Below, piece after piece: positions 24,646 to 34,653 of a stretch of 64,000 nt of DNA. Within the stretch, counting starts at the first letter, position 1. Each line of letters starts with the position of its first letter. This DNA is from Ruegeria marina. GTDB taxonomy: Bacteria > Pseudomonadota > Alphaproteobacteria > Rhodobacterales > Rhodobacteraceae. A program made the position numbers and the translations under genes. The stretch is taken from assembly GCF_900101475.1 (NCBI RefSeq), contig NZ_FMZV01000014.1, positions 62,001 to 126,000 of the forward strand, in the 5' to 3' direction. Under the pieces are notes generated by a model. The model searched no databases and had not been told where the DNA came from. It saw nothing but the letters and a program-made list of their open reading frames with translations.

Positions 24646-26097
24646 TCAGCCGTGCCGGGCCGCGACAGTCTTGAGCTGAGAAAAGCCGTAGAGCGCCTCG
24701 AATCCTTTTTCGCGGCCGTGACCGGATTTGCCGACCCCGCCAAAGGGCAGCTCGACCCCGCCGCCTGCACCGTAATTGTTGACAAAGACCTGGCCCGCCC
24801 GCAGCCGTTTGGCCAGCCGCATCTGGCGTGCGCCATCACGGGTCCAGATGCTGGCGACCAGGCCATAGTCGGTGCCGTTGGCGATTGCGACCGCCTCTTC
24901 TTCGGTATCGAACGGGATGAGCACCTGAACAGGGCCAAAGATCTCGTCGCGGGCCAGCGCGTGATCGGGGGGCACGTCGGCAAACAGCGTCGGACGGACA
25001 TAGGCACCGGCCTCCGGCGCGTGGTCGACGATCCGGCCCTGGGCGGCAATGGTCAGATCCGCGCCCTTGGCCAGGAACCCGGTTACGATCTCCTTTTGCC
25101 GGGCCGAGATCAGCGGCCCGACCCTCAGATCCTCGGCCGCCGGACCAACTGTCAGTTCGGCATAGGCGGCGGCCATGCGCGCCTTGACCTGGTCATACAC
25201 GCCCCGCTGCGCGAGGATGCGGGACGAGGCCGAACAGGTCTGGCCGGCGTTCTGGCAGCCGGCATTGACAAGAAAAGGCAGCGCCGCATCCAGATCGGCG
25301 TCGTCGAACACAAGTTGTGGCGACTTGCCTCCCAGTTCCAGCGTCACCGGCACCACGTTGCGCCCCGCCGCCTGCTGCACCAGTGCGCCGGTGGCAACCG
25401 ATCCGGTGAAGGAGATATGATGCACGCCCGGATGACCGGACAGGGCCGCGCCCGCCTCGGCCCCCAGCCCCGGCACCACGTTCAAGGCCCCGGCAGGCAA
25501 CCCCGCCTGCATGGCCAGATCGGCAAAGGCCAGCGCGGTCAAACAAGCCTCTTCGGCCGGTTTCAGAACGCAGGCATTGCCCATGGCGAGCGCCGCCCCG
25601 ACCGAACGGCCGATGATCTGCATCGGATAGTTCCACGGCACGATATGGCCGGTGACGCCATGCGGTTCGCGCAGGGTATAGACGGTGTAGCCGTCAAGAT
25701 ATGGAATCGTCTCGCCCATCACCTTGTCGGCGGCACCTCCATAGAACTCGCAATAGCGCGCCAACGCCACGGCATCGGCACGGGCCTGGGTCAAGGGTTT
25801 GCCCACATCCGCCGCCTCGATCACGGCGAGATCCTCGACCCTCTCAAGTACCAGCTGACCCAGCCGGGTCAGCACCCGGCCCCGCTCGGTCGCGGTCATC
25901 CGGCCCCAATCGCCGTTCAATGCCGCCTCGGCCGCGGCCACGGCAGCGTCGATATCTTCGGACCCGCCACGGGCGATCCGGCAGATTTCAGACCCGTCAG
26001 AAGGGTTGACCAGAACCAGGGTCGCACCGCTTTGGGCCGGTTGCCAGGCGCCTCCGACGAGGCACAGAGAAGGGTCGAACCAGAGAGGCAGCGACAT
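24646..26097 (-). CDS. NAD(P)-dependent aldehyde dehydrogenase
   Basis: This 483-residue ALDH-superfamily enzyme oxidises an aldehyde to the acid. Visible features are the cofactor-region PWNYPMQIIGRS, the general-base Glu in LELGGKSPQL, the nucleophile Cys in NAGQTCSASSRI and the closing EIFGPV and YGLVASIWT motifs. These resemble betaine- and gamma-aminobutyraldehyde dehydrogenases. A strong AAGGAGA is placed 6 nt before the ATG, so it is probably translated on its own. However, the upstream GNAT frame runs into it in phase without a stop. Genetic context (ABC importer upstream, DMT exporter downstream) suggests catabolism of an imported amine- or amino-acid-derived compound; the substrate is not known. 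Confidence 0.93.
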   Translation of the reverse strand: MSLPLWFDPSLCLVGGAWQPAQSGATLVLVNPSDGSEICRIARGGSEDIDAAVAAAEAALNGDWGRMTATERGRVLTRLGQLVLERVEDLAVIEAADVGKPLTQARADAVALARYCEFYGGAADKVMGETIPYLDGYTVYTLREPHGVTGHIVPWNYPMQIIGRSVGAALAMGNACVLKPAEEACLTALAFADLAMQAGLPAGALNVVPGLGAEAGAALSGHPGVHHISFTGSVATGALVQQAAGRNVVPVTLELGGKSPQLVFDDADLDAALPFLVNAGCQNAGQTCSASSRILAQRGVYDQVKARMAAAYAELTVGPAAEDLRVGPLISARQKEIVTGFLAKGADLTIAAQGRIVDHAPEAGAYVRPTLFADVPPDHALARDEIFGPVQVLIPFDTEEEAVAIANGTDYGLVASIWTRDGARQMRLAKRLRAGQVFVNNYGAGGGVELPFGGVGKSGHGREKGFEALYGFSQLKTVAARHG

Positions 26098-26562
26098 GGT
26101 GGTCTCCTTTCCGAAGTCAAATGTGTAACTGTAGCGCTGATGCGGTGTAATTGGAGGGCATCGGCGCAGATTGGCAAGGGCCGGCATCCCGGCAAGGCAG
26201 TCGGCCCAGAATCCATCCGCCGCGACCGCGGCATTGGCAACCCCGAAACGCCAGCGCCCGGGATGTCGGGCAAAGACGGATTGTGCCGCCCTGCTGCCAA
26301 ATCCTTGCCGCCGGAACGCGGGGAAAACGGTGAATTCGGCCAGTTCCCGCAGCCCGCAGCGATGCAGTCGGACCAGCGCAAACCCGACCTTTTGATCCTT
26401 TTGGAGAATCCAGTAAGCCACCCTGTCGGCATCGCGCCAATGACGCGCCGCCATTTCTCCGACGGGCAAGGGCACATCCGGGACGACTTCGGCCAGATAG
26501 GGGAGCATCGCCGCTATAAGGTCGGTCCGGTCCTCTCTGCCGATCCGGGTCAACACGATCAT
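26098..26562 (-). CDS. GNAT-fold N-acetyltransferase, frame continues without stop into the aldehyde dehydrogenase
   Basis: The 155 codons encode a GNAT domain: beta strands around VAYWILQKDQKVGFALVRL, then the acetyl-CoA motif A FTVFPAFRRQGFGSRAAQSVF, and a family-like ending SYTFDF. The ATG overlaps the stop of the ABC ATPase gene (ATGA), implying translational coupling. No stop codon occurs before the ALDH start. The first codon after the natural-looking end is GGA at 26110-26112 (minus strand), one G-to-T change from TGA. Either a 638-residue GNAT-ALDH fusion is made together with free ALDH from the internal ribosome-binding site, or a stop was lost recently or mis-sequenced. Acetyl acceptor unknown. 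Confidence 0.75.
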
Positions 26563-28160
26563 CGCGCGACCATGGGTCTGCGCCGTGGCAAACGGGGGGC
26601 GGCGGCGATCAGCGCCTCGGTATAGGGGTGCTGGGGGTCGGAAAAAACCTGTTCGGTTTCGCCCTGTTCCACGATTCGCCCCGCCTGCATGACCATTACC
26701 CGATCGGTGATTGTCCGGACCACGCTCAGGTCGTGACTGATGAACAGGTAGGTCAGGTCATAGGCGGCGCAAAGCTCGGCCAGCAGGTCGAGGATTTGCG
26801 CGCGAACCGAGACATCGAGCGCCGAGACCGCCTCGTCGAACAGGATCAGTTGCGGGCGGGTAATCAGCGCGCGGGCGATCGCGATGCGCTGCCGCTGGCC
26901 GCCGGAAAACTCGTGAATGTACTTTCCGGCATCGTCGGGCGACAGGCCGACAGCGGTCAGCATCTCGGCGATGCGGTCGCGCCGCTCCGTGCCGGTCGGC
27001 GGCTTCTCCAGCAGAAAAAACGGCTCGGTCACCAATCGGTCGACCCGGTGACGGGGATTGAAACTGCCATAGGGGTCCTGAAACACCACTTGCATCCTGC
27101 GCCGGACCGCCAGATTGGGCCGGTTGCCGGTATAAACCGGCTGCCCGTCAAGAAGGATATGACCGTCCTGCACCGGCTCCAGCCCGAGAATCGCACGGGT
27201 CAAGGTGGACTTGCCGCAGCCGGATTCGCCCACCAGCCCCAGACGTTCGCCCCGGTGCAGCGTGAAACTGACATGATCGACGGCGCGATGCTGCCCCGGC
27301 CTGGCAAACAGGCGCGTGCGCGGCAACGGATAGTCGCGGACCACGTTCGCAACCGCCAGTAAAGGTTCCTGACCGAGAGGTTCGGGCAGCGTGACCTGAT
27401 GTTCCGACGCGGCAAAAAGCATCTTGGTATAGGGATGTTTCATCCCCGCCAGCAGCTGCGGCGTCGGCGCGGCCTCGACCACTTCTCCATGCCTCATGAC
27501 GGTGATGTGGTCCGCCATGTCCGCAACCACGGCCAGATCATGGGTGATCATCAGCATACCCATGCCGTATTCGTCCACCAGACCCTTGAGCAGGTCGAGG
27601 ATCTGCGCCTGGGTGGTCACGTCCAGCGCGGTCGTAGGCTCGTCGGCGATCAGCAGTTTCGGGCGCAGCGCAATGGCCATCGCAATGACGACCCGCTGCC
27701 GTTGACCGCCGCTGAGTTCGTGCGGATAGCGCGACAGCGGGAAACGGTCGGGCGGCAGCCCGACGCGAGTCAGAACCTCTCGGGCGCGGTCTTCGGCCTG
27801 ATCCGGCGGCATTGCCTTGTGGATCAGGATCGTTTCCATCACCTGATCCCCGATGGTCTTTACCGGGTTCAGCGCGGTCATCGGTTCCTGGAACACCATG
27901 CCGACCGCAGCTCCCCGCAAGGCGCACATGCGGGTTTCGGGCAGGGTCAGGATCTCTTGCCCGTCCAGGCGGATCGAGCCACTGGTCCTTGCGCCATCTG
28001 GCAGAAGCTGCATCACCGCCAGCGCCGTCATCGACTTGCCCGACCCGCTTTCGCCGGTGACGGCGACAATTTCGCCCGGCTCGATGATCAGGTTCACACC
28101 CTTGAGGATGTCGAAACCGTGGATCGACAATGACAGGTCATCTATGCGCAGCAGGCTCAT
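26559..28160 (-). CDS. ABC importer ATPase with two nucleotide-binding domains (oligopeptide/dipeptide type)
   Basis: This 533-residue cytoplasmic ATPase is of the fused OppD-OppF (GsiA-like) type. NBD1 has Walker A GESGSGKSMTAL, signature LSGGQRQRV and Walker B LLIADEPTTALD. NBD2 has GESGCGKSTLTRAI, FSGGQRQRIAI and LILFDEAVSALD. The NBD2 Walker B reads DEAVSALD as in many OppF-like domains. It powers the import system formed with the two downstream-numbered permeases and the solute-binding protein. It overlaps the preceding permease gene by 4 bp (ATGA) and the GNAT gene by 4 bp. The open frame upstream of 28160 is not homologous. Confidence 0.94.
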   Translation of the reverse strand: MSLLRIDDLSLSIHGFDILKGVNLIIEPGEIVAVTGESGSGKSMTALAVMQLLPDGARTSGSIRLDGQEILTLPETRMCALRGAAVGMVFQEPMTALNPVKTIGDQVMETILIHKAMPPDQAEDRAREVLTRVGLPPDRFPLSRYPHELSGGQRQRVVIAMAIALRPKLLIADEPTTALDVTTQAQILDLLKGLVDEYGMGMLMITHDLAVVADMADHITVMRHGEVVEAAPTPQLLAGMKHPYTKMLFAASEHQVTLPEPLGQEPLLAVANVVRDYPLPRTRLFARPGQHRAVDHVSFTLHRGERLGLVGESGCGKSTLTRAILGLEPVQDGHILLDGQPVYTGNRPNLAVRRRMQVVFQDPYGSFNPRHRVDRLVTEPFFLLEKPPTGTERRDRIAEMLTAVGLSPDDAGKYIHEFSGGQRQRIAIARALITRPQLILFDEAVSALDVSVRAQILDLLAELCAAYDLTYLFISHDLSVVRTITDRVMVMQAGRIVEQGETEQVFSDPQHPYTEALIAAAPRLPRRRPMVAR

Positions 28161-28972
28161 GTTCGGGCCACCCGAATGCGCGGGTCGAGCAGGTCGCGCA
28201 GACCGTCGCCCATCAGGTTCAGCCCCAGTACGGTCAGGATGATCGCAACCCCCGGTATCAGCGCCAGATGCGGGGCAAAGCTGACCATCGTCTGCGCATC
28301 CGCCAGCATCCGGCCCCAGCTGGGCGTGGGCGGCTGCGCGCCCAGCCCGACATAGCTCAGCCCCGCCTCGGCCAGGATGCCCAGCGAGAACTGGATGGTG
28401 CCCTGCACGATCAGCAGGTTCGCCACATTGGGCAGGATATGTTCGGCCGAGATCCGCGCAGCCCCCTTGCCCGCGACGCGCGCGGCCATGATGAACTCGC
28501 GCTCCCACAGGCTCAGCGCTGCGCCACGGGTGATGCGGGCAAAGACCGGGATGTTGAAGATGCCGATGGCGATGATCGCGTTGACCGCGCCGGCTCCGAA
28601 CACCGCGGTGATCAGGATCGCGATCACCAGCGAGGGAAAGGCAAAGACCAGATCATTGCCGCGCATGATCAGCTCGTCCAGCCAGGACCCCTTGCGCGCG
28701 GCGGCGGTCAGGCCCAGCGGTACGCCAAGGCTCATGCCGATACCCACCGCCAGAAGGGCGACCGCGATCGAGGTCCGTGCGCCCACCATGATCATCGAGA
28801 ACATGTCGCGCCCGAAATGGTCGGTGCCGAACCAGTGCTGCGCGCCTGGCGTTTGCAGCTTGGCGGGAATGTTCAGCGCGGCGTGATCGTAGGGAGTCCA
28901 GACAAAGGACAGAAGCGCCGCCAGCACCACCAGCGACGACAGCGCCGCGCCGAGGATCAGGTTGCGGCTCAT
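28157..28972 (-). CDS. ABC importer permease, DppC/OppC type
   Basis: This 271-residue inner-membrane permease begins with a single helix (LILGAALSSLVVLAALLSFV) and a periplasmic segment with GTDHFGRDMFSMI, typical of OppC-like proteins. The BPD_transp_1 core follows with the EAA-loop sequence AARVAGKGAARISAEHILPN. It forms a heterodimer with the DppB-type permease encoded just upstream. Overlaps of 4 bp on both sides place it in one operon. The substrate class is peptide, opine or nickel-like by family; it cannot be narrowed here. Confidence 0.93.
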   Translation of the reverse strand: MSRNLILGAALSSLVVLAALLSFVWTPYDHAALNIPAKLQTPGAQHWFGTDHFGRDMFSMIMVGARTSIAVALLAVGIGMSLGVPLGLTAAARKGSWLDELIMRGNDLVFAFPSLVIAILITAVFGAGAVNAIIAIGIFNIPVFARITRGAALSLWEREFIMAARVAGKGAARISAEHILPNVANLLIVQGTIQFSLGILAEAGLSYVGLGAQPPTPSWGRMLADAQTMVSFAPHLALIPGVAIILTVLGLNLMGDGLRDLLDPRIRVART

Positions 28973-29916
28973 GTCCGGGACCTCAGGCGCGGATCGACGG
29001 CGGCATAGGCCAGATCGACCAGGAAATTGACCATGATCACGGCAAAGACCAGCAGCATCACCACCGATTCCACGACAATCAGATCGCGCGAGGAAATCGA
29101 CTGGAACACCAGACGCCCCAGACCCGGCAGGTAGAACACCTGCTCGATGATGATGGACCCGGCGAGCAGGAAGGAGAATTGCAGACCGATGATCGTGAGA
29201 ACCGGGATCAGCGCATTGCGCACCCCATGCCGCCACAGCGCCTGCCGGCGCGTCAGCCCCTTGGCGCGGGCGGTACGCATGAAATCCTCGCCCAGAATAT
29301 CCAGCAGCGCCGAGCGCATGACCCGCGCGAGAATCGCGGCCTGCGGCAGGGCCAGCGCGACGGCGGGCAGGGTCAACGAATGCAACCCCGCCCAGATGCC
29401 CTTGTCCCAGCCAGCGAAACCGCCCGCGTTGAACCAACGCAGATTGATGGCAAAGACCAGCACCAGCATCATCGCAAACCAGAAGTTCGGCACCGCGACT
29501 CCCAGCTGCGTCGCGCCCATCACCGCAACGTCACCGGCCTTGCCCCGGCGCGACGCGGCATAGATGCCGGCCGGGAAGGCAATCGCGGTCGACAACGCCA
29601 GCGCATAGAGCGCCAGCGGCAGCGAAACCCACATCCGGTCGGCGACCATTTTCGACACCGGAGTGCGATAAGTGTAGGAGACGCCGAAATCGCCCTGCAA
29701 CATGCCGGCGACCCAAGTGAAATATCGCTCGGTCTTGGAGACGTCGAGACCCAGCTCCGCGCGCAACGCGGCCAGGGTATCCTCTTGCGCATTGACCCCC
29801 AGCATGAACGAGGCGGGATCGCCCGGTGCCACCTCGATCACCGCAAAGATGACGAGCGAGGCAACAGCGAGGCTGAGCACAAGCGACAGGGCGCGTTTCA
29901 GGCTGTAGCGAAGCAT
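28969..29916 (-). CDS. ABC importer permease, DppB/OppB type
   Basis: This 315-residue inner-membrane permease starts MLRYSLKRALSLVLSLAV with the DppB-typical first helix and PGDPASFMLG. The EAA loop is RTARAKGLTRRQALWRHGVRN, and the final segments include SSRDLIVVESVVMLLVFAV. It is separated from the solute-binding protein gene by a 106-bp gap with two hairpins, and overlaps the second permease gene by 4 bp. No good Shine-Dalgarno is visible before the ATG, which may keep its level below that of the binding protein. Confidence 0.92.
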   Translation of the reverse strand: MLRYSLKRALSLVLSLAVASLVIFAVIEVAPGDPASFMLGVNAQEDTLAALRAELGLDVSKTERYFTWVAGMLQGDFGVSYTYRTPVSKMVADRMWVSLPLALYALALSTAIAFPAGIYAASRRGKAGDVAVMGATQLGVAVPNFWFAMMLVLVFAINLRWFNAGGFAGWDKGIWAGLHSLTLPAVALALPQAAILARVMRSALLDILGEDFMRTARAKGLTRRQALWRHGVRNALIPVLTIIGLQFSFLLAGSIIIEQVFYLPGLGRLVFQSISSRDLIVVESVVMLLVFAVIMVNFLVDLAYAAVDPRLRSRT

Positions 29917-29944
29917 TCCGAGGAGAATCAACCAGTCCAGTAAA

Positions 29945-30016
29945 TGGCCCGCCACCGAGGCGGCGGGCCAGGAAATCGCAGATTTTCTGAGCCATTTTCG
30001 GTTCGGGAAAATGGCT
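29945..30016 (-). terminator. Two hairpins between solute-binding protein and permease genes (attenuator/stability)
   Basis: The first hairpin met by the transcript has arms at 29990-29999 and 30007-30016 (10 bp, AT-rich with GGC ends). The second has arms from 29945-29956 and 29959-29970 (11 of 12 pairs, very GC-rich), followed by an ATTTA stretch. This arrangement is common in ABC import operons, where it stabilises the binding-protein mRNA and lowers permease expression. Confidence 0.6.
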
Positions 30017-30022
30017 ACCGGA

Positions 30023-31510
30023 TCACTCGGCCCAGCTGATCGCGGCAAGGTCGGTCGCTGCGGTCGGCGCGTTGGCCCACAGCCCCCGCACTCCGGCCTT
30101 GGCCACGCTCAGCGCAGCAAGCTGGAACAGGTAGCCGTTCACGTAATCTTCGGAAATGATGCGCTGAGCCTGTTGCAGCAATTCGGTCCGCTTGTCCGGA
30201 TCGGTGGTCGAGTTCAGCGTGGTCATCAGCTCCTGGAATGCCGGGTTGTCATACTGGAAATAGTAGTCCGGCCGGGCATAGATGCCGATGTCCATCGGCT
30301 CGGTATGGCTGACGATGGTCAGGCCGAAATTCTTGCCCTTGAACACGGTTTCCAGCCATTGCGCCCATTCGACATTGGTGATCTCGGCCTTGATGCCGAC
30401 CGCGGCCAACTGTGCCGCGATGATCTCGCCGCCACGACGGGCGTAGGATGGCGGCGGCAGGTGCAGGGTGGTTTCGAACCCGTCCGGGAACCCGGCCTCG
30501 GCCAGCAGCGCCCTGGCCTTGTCGGGGTCAAAGGCCGAGTTGCCGGTGAGATCGACATAGGCCGGGTTATGCGGCGCGAAATGGCTGCCGATCGGCGTAC
30601 CATATCCGAACATCGCCCCGTCGATGATCGCCTGCCGGTCGATCGCATGAGCCATCGCCTGACGGACCTTGATGTTGTCAAAGGGCGGCTGCTTGTTGTT
30701 GGTGGACAGGATCGTTTCACCCTCGGTCGAACCCACGAGCACCTGGAACCGCGGATCGGCTTCGAACTGCGGCAGGTTCTCGGGCGCGGGGAAGCCGGTG
30801 AACACATCCACATCCTCGGCCATCACTGCGGCAAAGGCGGCAGTCGGGTCCGAGATGAACTTGAACGTCGCCTGCGCCAGCGCCGGTTGGTCGCCCCAGT
30901 ACCCAGGGTTGCGGTTCAGCACGATCTTGTCGCCCTGCACCCATTCGCCCAACGTGTAGGGGCCGGTGCCGACAGGCGCGGTCTTGATGTTCTCGATGCT
31001 TTCGGGTGCCACGATCACCGCGTCGCCCCAGGCCATGTTGAACAGGAAATTGCCGTCTGGTTCCTTCAGCGTGACCTTGACCGTCTGCGGATCGACCACG
31101 TCCACGCTGTCGATACCTGCAAACAGCGCCTTTTGCGCGTTGGCGCTGTCCTCGGCGCGCGCGCGGTCGAGGCTGAACTTCACATCCTCGGCATCCATCG
31201 TGGTGCCGTCGTGGAATGTCACGCCGTCATGCAGATTGAAGGTATAGACAGTGCCGTCGTCCGAAATTTCCCAGCTTTCCGCCAGGGCCGGCACGATCGA
31301 GCCGTCACCCATGAACCGGGTCAGGCCCTCGAAAATGTTCACATAGACCACCGAGTCGATGGCCTGCGCGGCAGCACTGGTCGGGTCCAGATGCGGTGGC
31401 TCAAGCTGCATCGCGATAGTGATGTCATCCTTTGCCGACGCGGCTCCGGCAAGCAGCAGGGCGCTCAGGGCAAGACCAGATACAAGCCCCTGTTTTCCAA
31501 TCCATTTCAT
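30023..31510 (-). CDS. Periplasmic solute-binding protein, family 5 (peptide/nickel type)
   Basis: This 495-residue exported binding protein starts MKWIGKQGLVSGLALSALLL with a signal peptide ending near AGAASA-KDD. SBP_bac_5 landmarks are LTRFMGDGSIVPALAESWE, TFHDGTTMDAEDVKFSLDRA, GTGPYTLGEW and VRQAMAHAIDRQAI. It delivers substrate to the two permeases encoded downstream. GGGAGAG precedes the ATG; the upstream 18 open codons are not used. It is divergent from glpK with 344 bp between starts. With GNAT, ALDH and a DMT exporter in the same unit, the imported compound may be an amine-containing or modified peptide-like molecule (inference). Confidence 0.93.
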   Translation of the reverse strand: MKWIGKQGLVSGLALSALLLAGAASAKDDITIAMQLEPPHLDPTSAAAQAIDSVVYVNIFEGLTRFMGDGSIVPALAESWEISDDGTVYTFNLHDGVTFHDGTTMDAEDVKFSLDRARAEDSANAQKALFAGIDSVDVVDPQTVKVTLKEPDGNFLFNMAWGDAVIVAPESIENIKTAPVGTGPYTLGEWVQGDKIVLNRNPGYWGDQPALAQATFKFISDPTAAFAAVMAEDVDVFTGFPAPENLPQFEADPRFQVLVGSTEGETILSTNNKQPPFDNIKVRQAMAHAIDRQAIIDGAMFGYGTPIGSHFAPHNPAYVDLTGNSAFDPDKARALLAEAGFPDGFETTLHLPPPSYARRGGEIIAAQLAAVGIKAEITNVEWAQWLETVFKGKNFGLTIVSHTEPMDIGIYARPDYYFQYDNPAFQELMTTLNSTTDPDKRTELLQQAQRIISEDYVNGYLFQLAALSVAKAGVRGLWANAPTAATDLAAISWAE

Positions 31511-31854
31511 TTCATCTCTCCCGGTTCGGTTAAGGCGACGCGGTGCAGCGACCGGCCATGGCATGCCTCACTGTTTCGCCAAAGTTCGGGGTAATCAAGG
31601 AAATGTTGGCGCAACCCCGCTATCTCGAGGCGAGGGAGGTTCAGCGGCCCGCATGCCGCCCTCATCAATCAGGCAACCAGAACACACGCCATGCACCTGT
31701 AACCCCTCCGGTCTTCGCCGGAGGCAGGCAGACAGAACGGCGACGCGACTTTCATACGAAACCCTGCACGTCACAACCATCTGGTATGGGCTTCCGGCAA
31801 TCCTGCTTTTCCGTCTAAAGTCCCCGGTCAGACGACCACGACAGGGGGCAGCAG
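31511..31854. promoter_or_regulatory. Divergent promoter region between the ABC operon and glpK
   Basis: This 344-bp non-coding stretch must hold promoters for both directions. It contains a 7-bp hairpin with a 6-nt TCTTCG loop at 31705-31724 and the nonamer TTGGCGCAA at 31606-31614, also seen at 41918 and 44512. No convincing open frame or RNA gene is visible. Confidence 0.5.
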
Positions 31855-33333
31855 ATGACCTATATTCTGGCGATAGACCAGGGCACGACCTCGACCCGGG
31901 CGATCCTGTTCGATGCGGACATGCGCCGGGCCGCAACGGCGCAACAGGAATTCACCCAGCATTTCCCCGAACCGGGATGGGTCGAGCATGACGCCGACGA
32001 AATCTGGGCGACCACGCTCAAGGTCTGCCGCGACGTGATGATGGCCCAAGGCATCGGCCCCGAACAGGTCGCGGGCATCGGCATCACCAATCAGCGCGAA
32101 ACGACCGTGGTCTGGGACAAGGCCACCGGCGCGCCGATCCACCGGGCCATTGTCTGGCAGGACCGCCGGACCTCGGCCATCTGCGAGCGCCTCAGGCACG
32201 CGGGATGCGAGGATGATTTCATCGCCCAGACCGGCCTGCTGCTGGATCCCTATTTCTCGGGCACCAAGGTGAAGTGGATCCTCGACACCGTGCCGGACGC
32301 CCGTGCGCGGGCCGAGGCCGGAGACCTGCTGTTCGGCACCATCGATTCCTTCCTGATCTGGCGGCTGACCGAGGGTCGCGTGCACGCGACCGACGCGACC
32401 AATGCCGCGCGCACCCTGCTGTTCGACATTCACGAAGGGGTCTGGAGCAAGGAAATCTGCGAATTGCTCGACGTACCCATGAACATGCTGCCCGAGGTGT
32501 GCGATTGCGCCGCGGATTTCGGGACCACAACGCTGCTTGGTGGACAGATTCCCATTCTGGGCGTGGCAGGCGACCAGCAGGCGGCAACCATCGGTCAGGC
32601 CTGTTTCAAGCCCGGAATGATGAAATCGACCTATGGCACGGGGTGTTTCGCGCTGCTCAATACCGGGACGCAGCCCGTTGCCTCGCAGAACCGGCTGTTG
32701 ACCACTATCGCCTACCAACTGGACGGGCAACGCACCTATGCGCTGGAAGGGTCGATCTTTATCGCGGGGGCCGCGGTGCAATGGCTGCGCGACGGGCTGG
32801 GCATAATCGAGAATGCGGCCCAGAGCGGCGAGTTGGCGGCCAAGGCCGACCCGGCGCAGAACGTCATCCTGGTGCCCGCGTTCACCGGGCTGGGCGCACC
32901 TTATTGGAAGCCCGACTGCCGCGGCGCGATGTTCGGCCTGACGCGCAATTCGGGGCCTGCCGAATTCTGCAAGGCGGCGCTGGAAAGCATCGCCTTCCAG
33001 ACCCGCGACCTGTGGGAGGCGATGCAGGGCGACTGGGGCGCGGATGCGGATGTGATCCTGCGGGTCGATGGCGGCATGAGCGCCTCGGACTGGGCGATGC
33101 AGGGCCTTGCCGACCGTCTGGGCGCCCCTGTGGACCGGCCGGTGATGCAGGAAACGACGGCGCTGGGCGCGGCCTGGCTGGCCGGGATGCGGGCCGGTGT
33201 CTATCCCGACCAGGCCGGATTTGCCGAAACCTGGGCGCTGGACGCGCGCTTTGCACCGAAGATGCCCGAAGGCAATCGCGAAGCCGCCTATCGCCGCTGG
33301 AAGACAGCCGTAGAGGCTGCCATGCTGGTCTAG
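31855..33333 (+). CDS. glpK: Glycerol kinase
   Basis: GlpK phosphorylates glycerol to sn-glycerol 3-phosphate with ATP in the cytoplasm. The 492-residue FGGY-family protein shows the phosphate-1 motif [15 protein letters not shown], glycerol-contact [48 protein letters not shown] and the C-terminal [14 protein letters not shown]. No glpF, glpD or glpR gene is adjacent, so it stands apart from a glp operon. It is convergent with the FAD monooxygenase gene; the two stop codons share the palindrome CTAG. Confidence 0.96.
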   Translation: MTYILAIDQGTTSTRAILFDADMRRAATAQQEFTQHFPEPGWVEHDADEIWATTLKVCRDVMMAQGIGPEQVAGIGITNQRETTVVWDKATGAPIHRAIVWQDRRTSAICERLRHAGCEDDFIAQTGLLLDPYFSGTKVKWILDTVPDARARAEAGDLLFGTIDSFLIWRLTEGRVHATDATNAARTLLFDIHEGVWSKEICELLDVPMNMLPEVCDCAADFGTTTLLGGQIPILGVAGDQQAATIGQACFKPGMMKSTYGTGCFALLNTGTQPVASQNRLLTTIAYQLDGQRTYALEGSIFIAGAAVQWLRDGLGIIENAAQSGELAAKADPAQNVILVPAFTGLGAPYWKPDCRGAMFGLTRNSGPAEFCKAALESIAFQTRDLWEAMQGDWGADADVILRVDGGMSASDWAMQGLADRLGAPVDRPVMQETTALGAAWLAGMRAGVYPDQAGFAETWALDARFAPKMPEGNREAAYRRWKTAVEAAMLV

Positions 33334-34589
33334 CCTGCTATCCGCGCGCCTTCGGCGATTGTCCGGGGGCGCGCATTCAACTCTTCGATCGAAAACCCCG
33401 CGATGGATTTGTACTTGGCGGCATGCGCGGCCAGTTCGCTGCGGGGAATGACGGTTTCGATGTCATCGAACGCGCCACCGCACAGGTCCTCGACCCGCTG
33501 CAAGATCCCGTCCGGACCACCGCCCGCGCGATTGGCGCGACCAACGGCGGTCGTCACCGGGCGCACCCCGGCCTCGTAGGCAGCCAACGCCGCCGGCGTG
33601 GGCCCATGCGCCAGTATCATTGCCCCGATGATGCGGGCATCGAGAATGGCCTGGCTTGCCCCGTTCGACCCCACAGGATAGGTCGGATGGGCGGCATCCC
33701 CCATCAGCGTCACCGAACCGTCCGTCCATACCGGCAGCGGGTCACGATCGACCATCGGGTATTCATATACCACCTCGGCCCCTCGGATCAGGCCCGGCAC
33801 GTCGATCCAGCCGAATGACCAGTCGGCGAAGTCGGGCAGGAAGTCGGCGATATTCGCCGCCCGGTTCCAGTCTTCCTTCTTCCACGCGGCGTCGAGAGGG
33901 AATCGTTTCTCGGCGATCCAGTTGATCACCGCCATCCCGTCGCTGTCGGGATTCGAGATCGGATAGGACACCAGCCGCAGGTCGTCGTGCCCGATCATCA
34001 CCATCGCCCCGCCGCCGAAGTAATCCGGCGCGCGGGTCGTCGCGCGCCACAGCACGCGCCCGTTCCAGATCGGCTCTCCTTCGTCCGGATACATCTGCGC
34101 GCGCAGCGCCGAGTGGATACCGTCGGCGGCCACCAGCAGGCGGCCTTCGACCTTTTTCCCATCGGGCAGGACCAGCACCGCGCCATCCGGCCCGGACTCG
34201 AACCCGGCGGCGCGCGCGCCCGTGACCACACAGTCGCGACCGGCGCGGTCGATGAGCGCGCGGTAGAGCATCATCTGCAGATGCCCTCGATGCACCGAAT
34301 ATTGCGGCCAGGCGTACCCGGCCCAGGTTCCGCGCGGTTCTTCCCAGATCGTCTTGCCAAGTTTCGAATAGAACCCGAGCTGCCGGGTGCGCACCCCGAT
34401 CCGGTCCAGTTCCTCGCCCAGACCCAGATCCAGCAGTTCGCGCACCGCATTCGGTTGCAGGTTGATCCCCACCCCCATCGGGCGCAGTTCGGACGTGGCC
34501 TCGTAAATGCGGAATGGCACCCCGATCTGGTGCAGCGTCAAACCCAGGCTGAGCCCAGCGATACCTGCGCCCGCGATCAGTACTGTCAT
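33330..34589 (-). CDS. FAD-dependent aromatic-hydroxylase-type monooxygenase
   Basis: This 419-residue flavoprotein monooxygenase is of the PHBH/UbiH/salicylate-hydroxylase group. The N-terminal Rossmann motif is [15 protein letters not shown], the middle DG motif is [13 protein letters not shown] and the GD motif is [19 protein letters not shown]. Such enzymes hydroxylate aromatic or enol substrates with NAD(P)H and O2. No ring-cleavage or regulator gene is adjacent to narrow the substrate. The start at 34589 has GGGAGAAC upstream. The 3' end overlaps glpK's stop by 4 bp on the opposite strand. Confidence 0.87.
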   Translation of the reverse strand: MTVLIAGAGIAGLSLGLTLHQIGVPFRIYEATSELRPMGVGINLQPNAVRELLDLGLGEELDRIGVRTRQLGFYSKLGKTIWEEPRGTWAGYAWPQYSVHRGHLQMMLYRALIDRAGRDCVVTGARAAGFESGPDGAVLVLPDGKKVEGRLLVAADGIHSALRAQMYPDEGEPIWNGRVLWRATTRAPDYFGGGAMVMIGHDDLRLVSYPISNPDSDGMAVINWIAEKRFPLDAAWKKEDWNRAANIADFLPDFADWSFGWIDVPGLIRGAEVVYEYPMVDRDPLPVWTDGSVTLMGDAAHPTYPVGSNGASQAILDARIIGAMILAHGPTPAALAAYEAGVRPVTTAVGRANRAGGGPDGILQRVEDLCGGAFDDIETVIPRSELAAHAAKYKSIAGFSIEELNARPRTIAEGARIAG

Positions 34590-34653
34590 GTGCTGTTCTC
34601 CCTCTCTTCGGGCCACAGACTGCCGGTCCGGGCGTGGAAGGTCGAGAGGAAAT

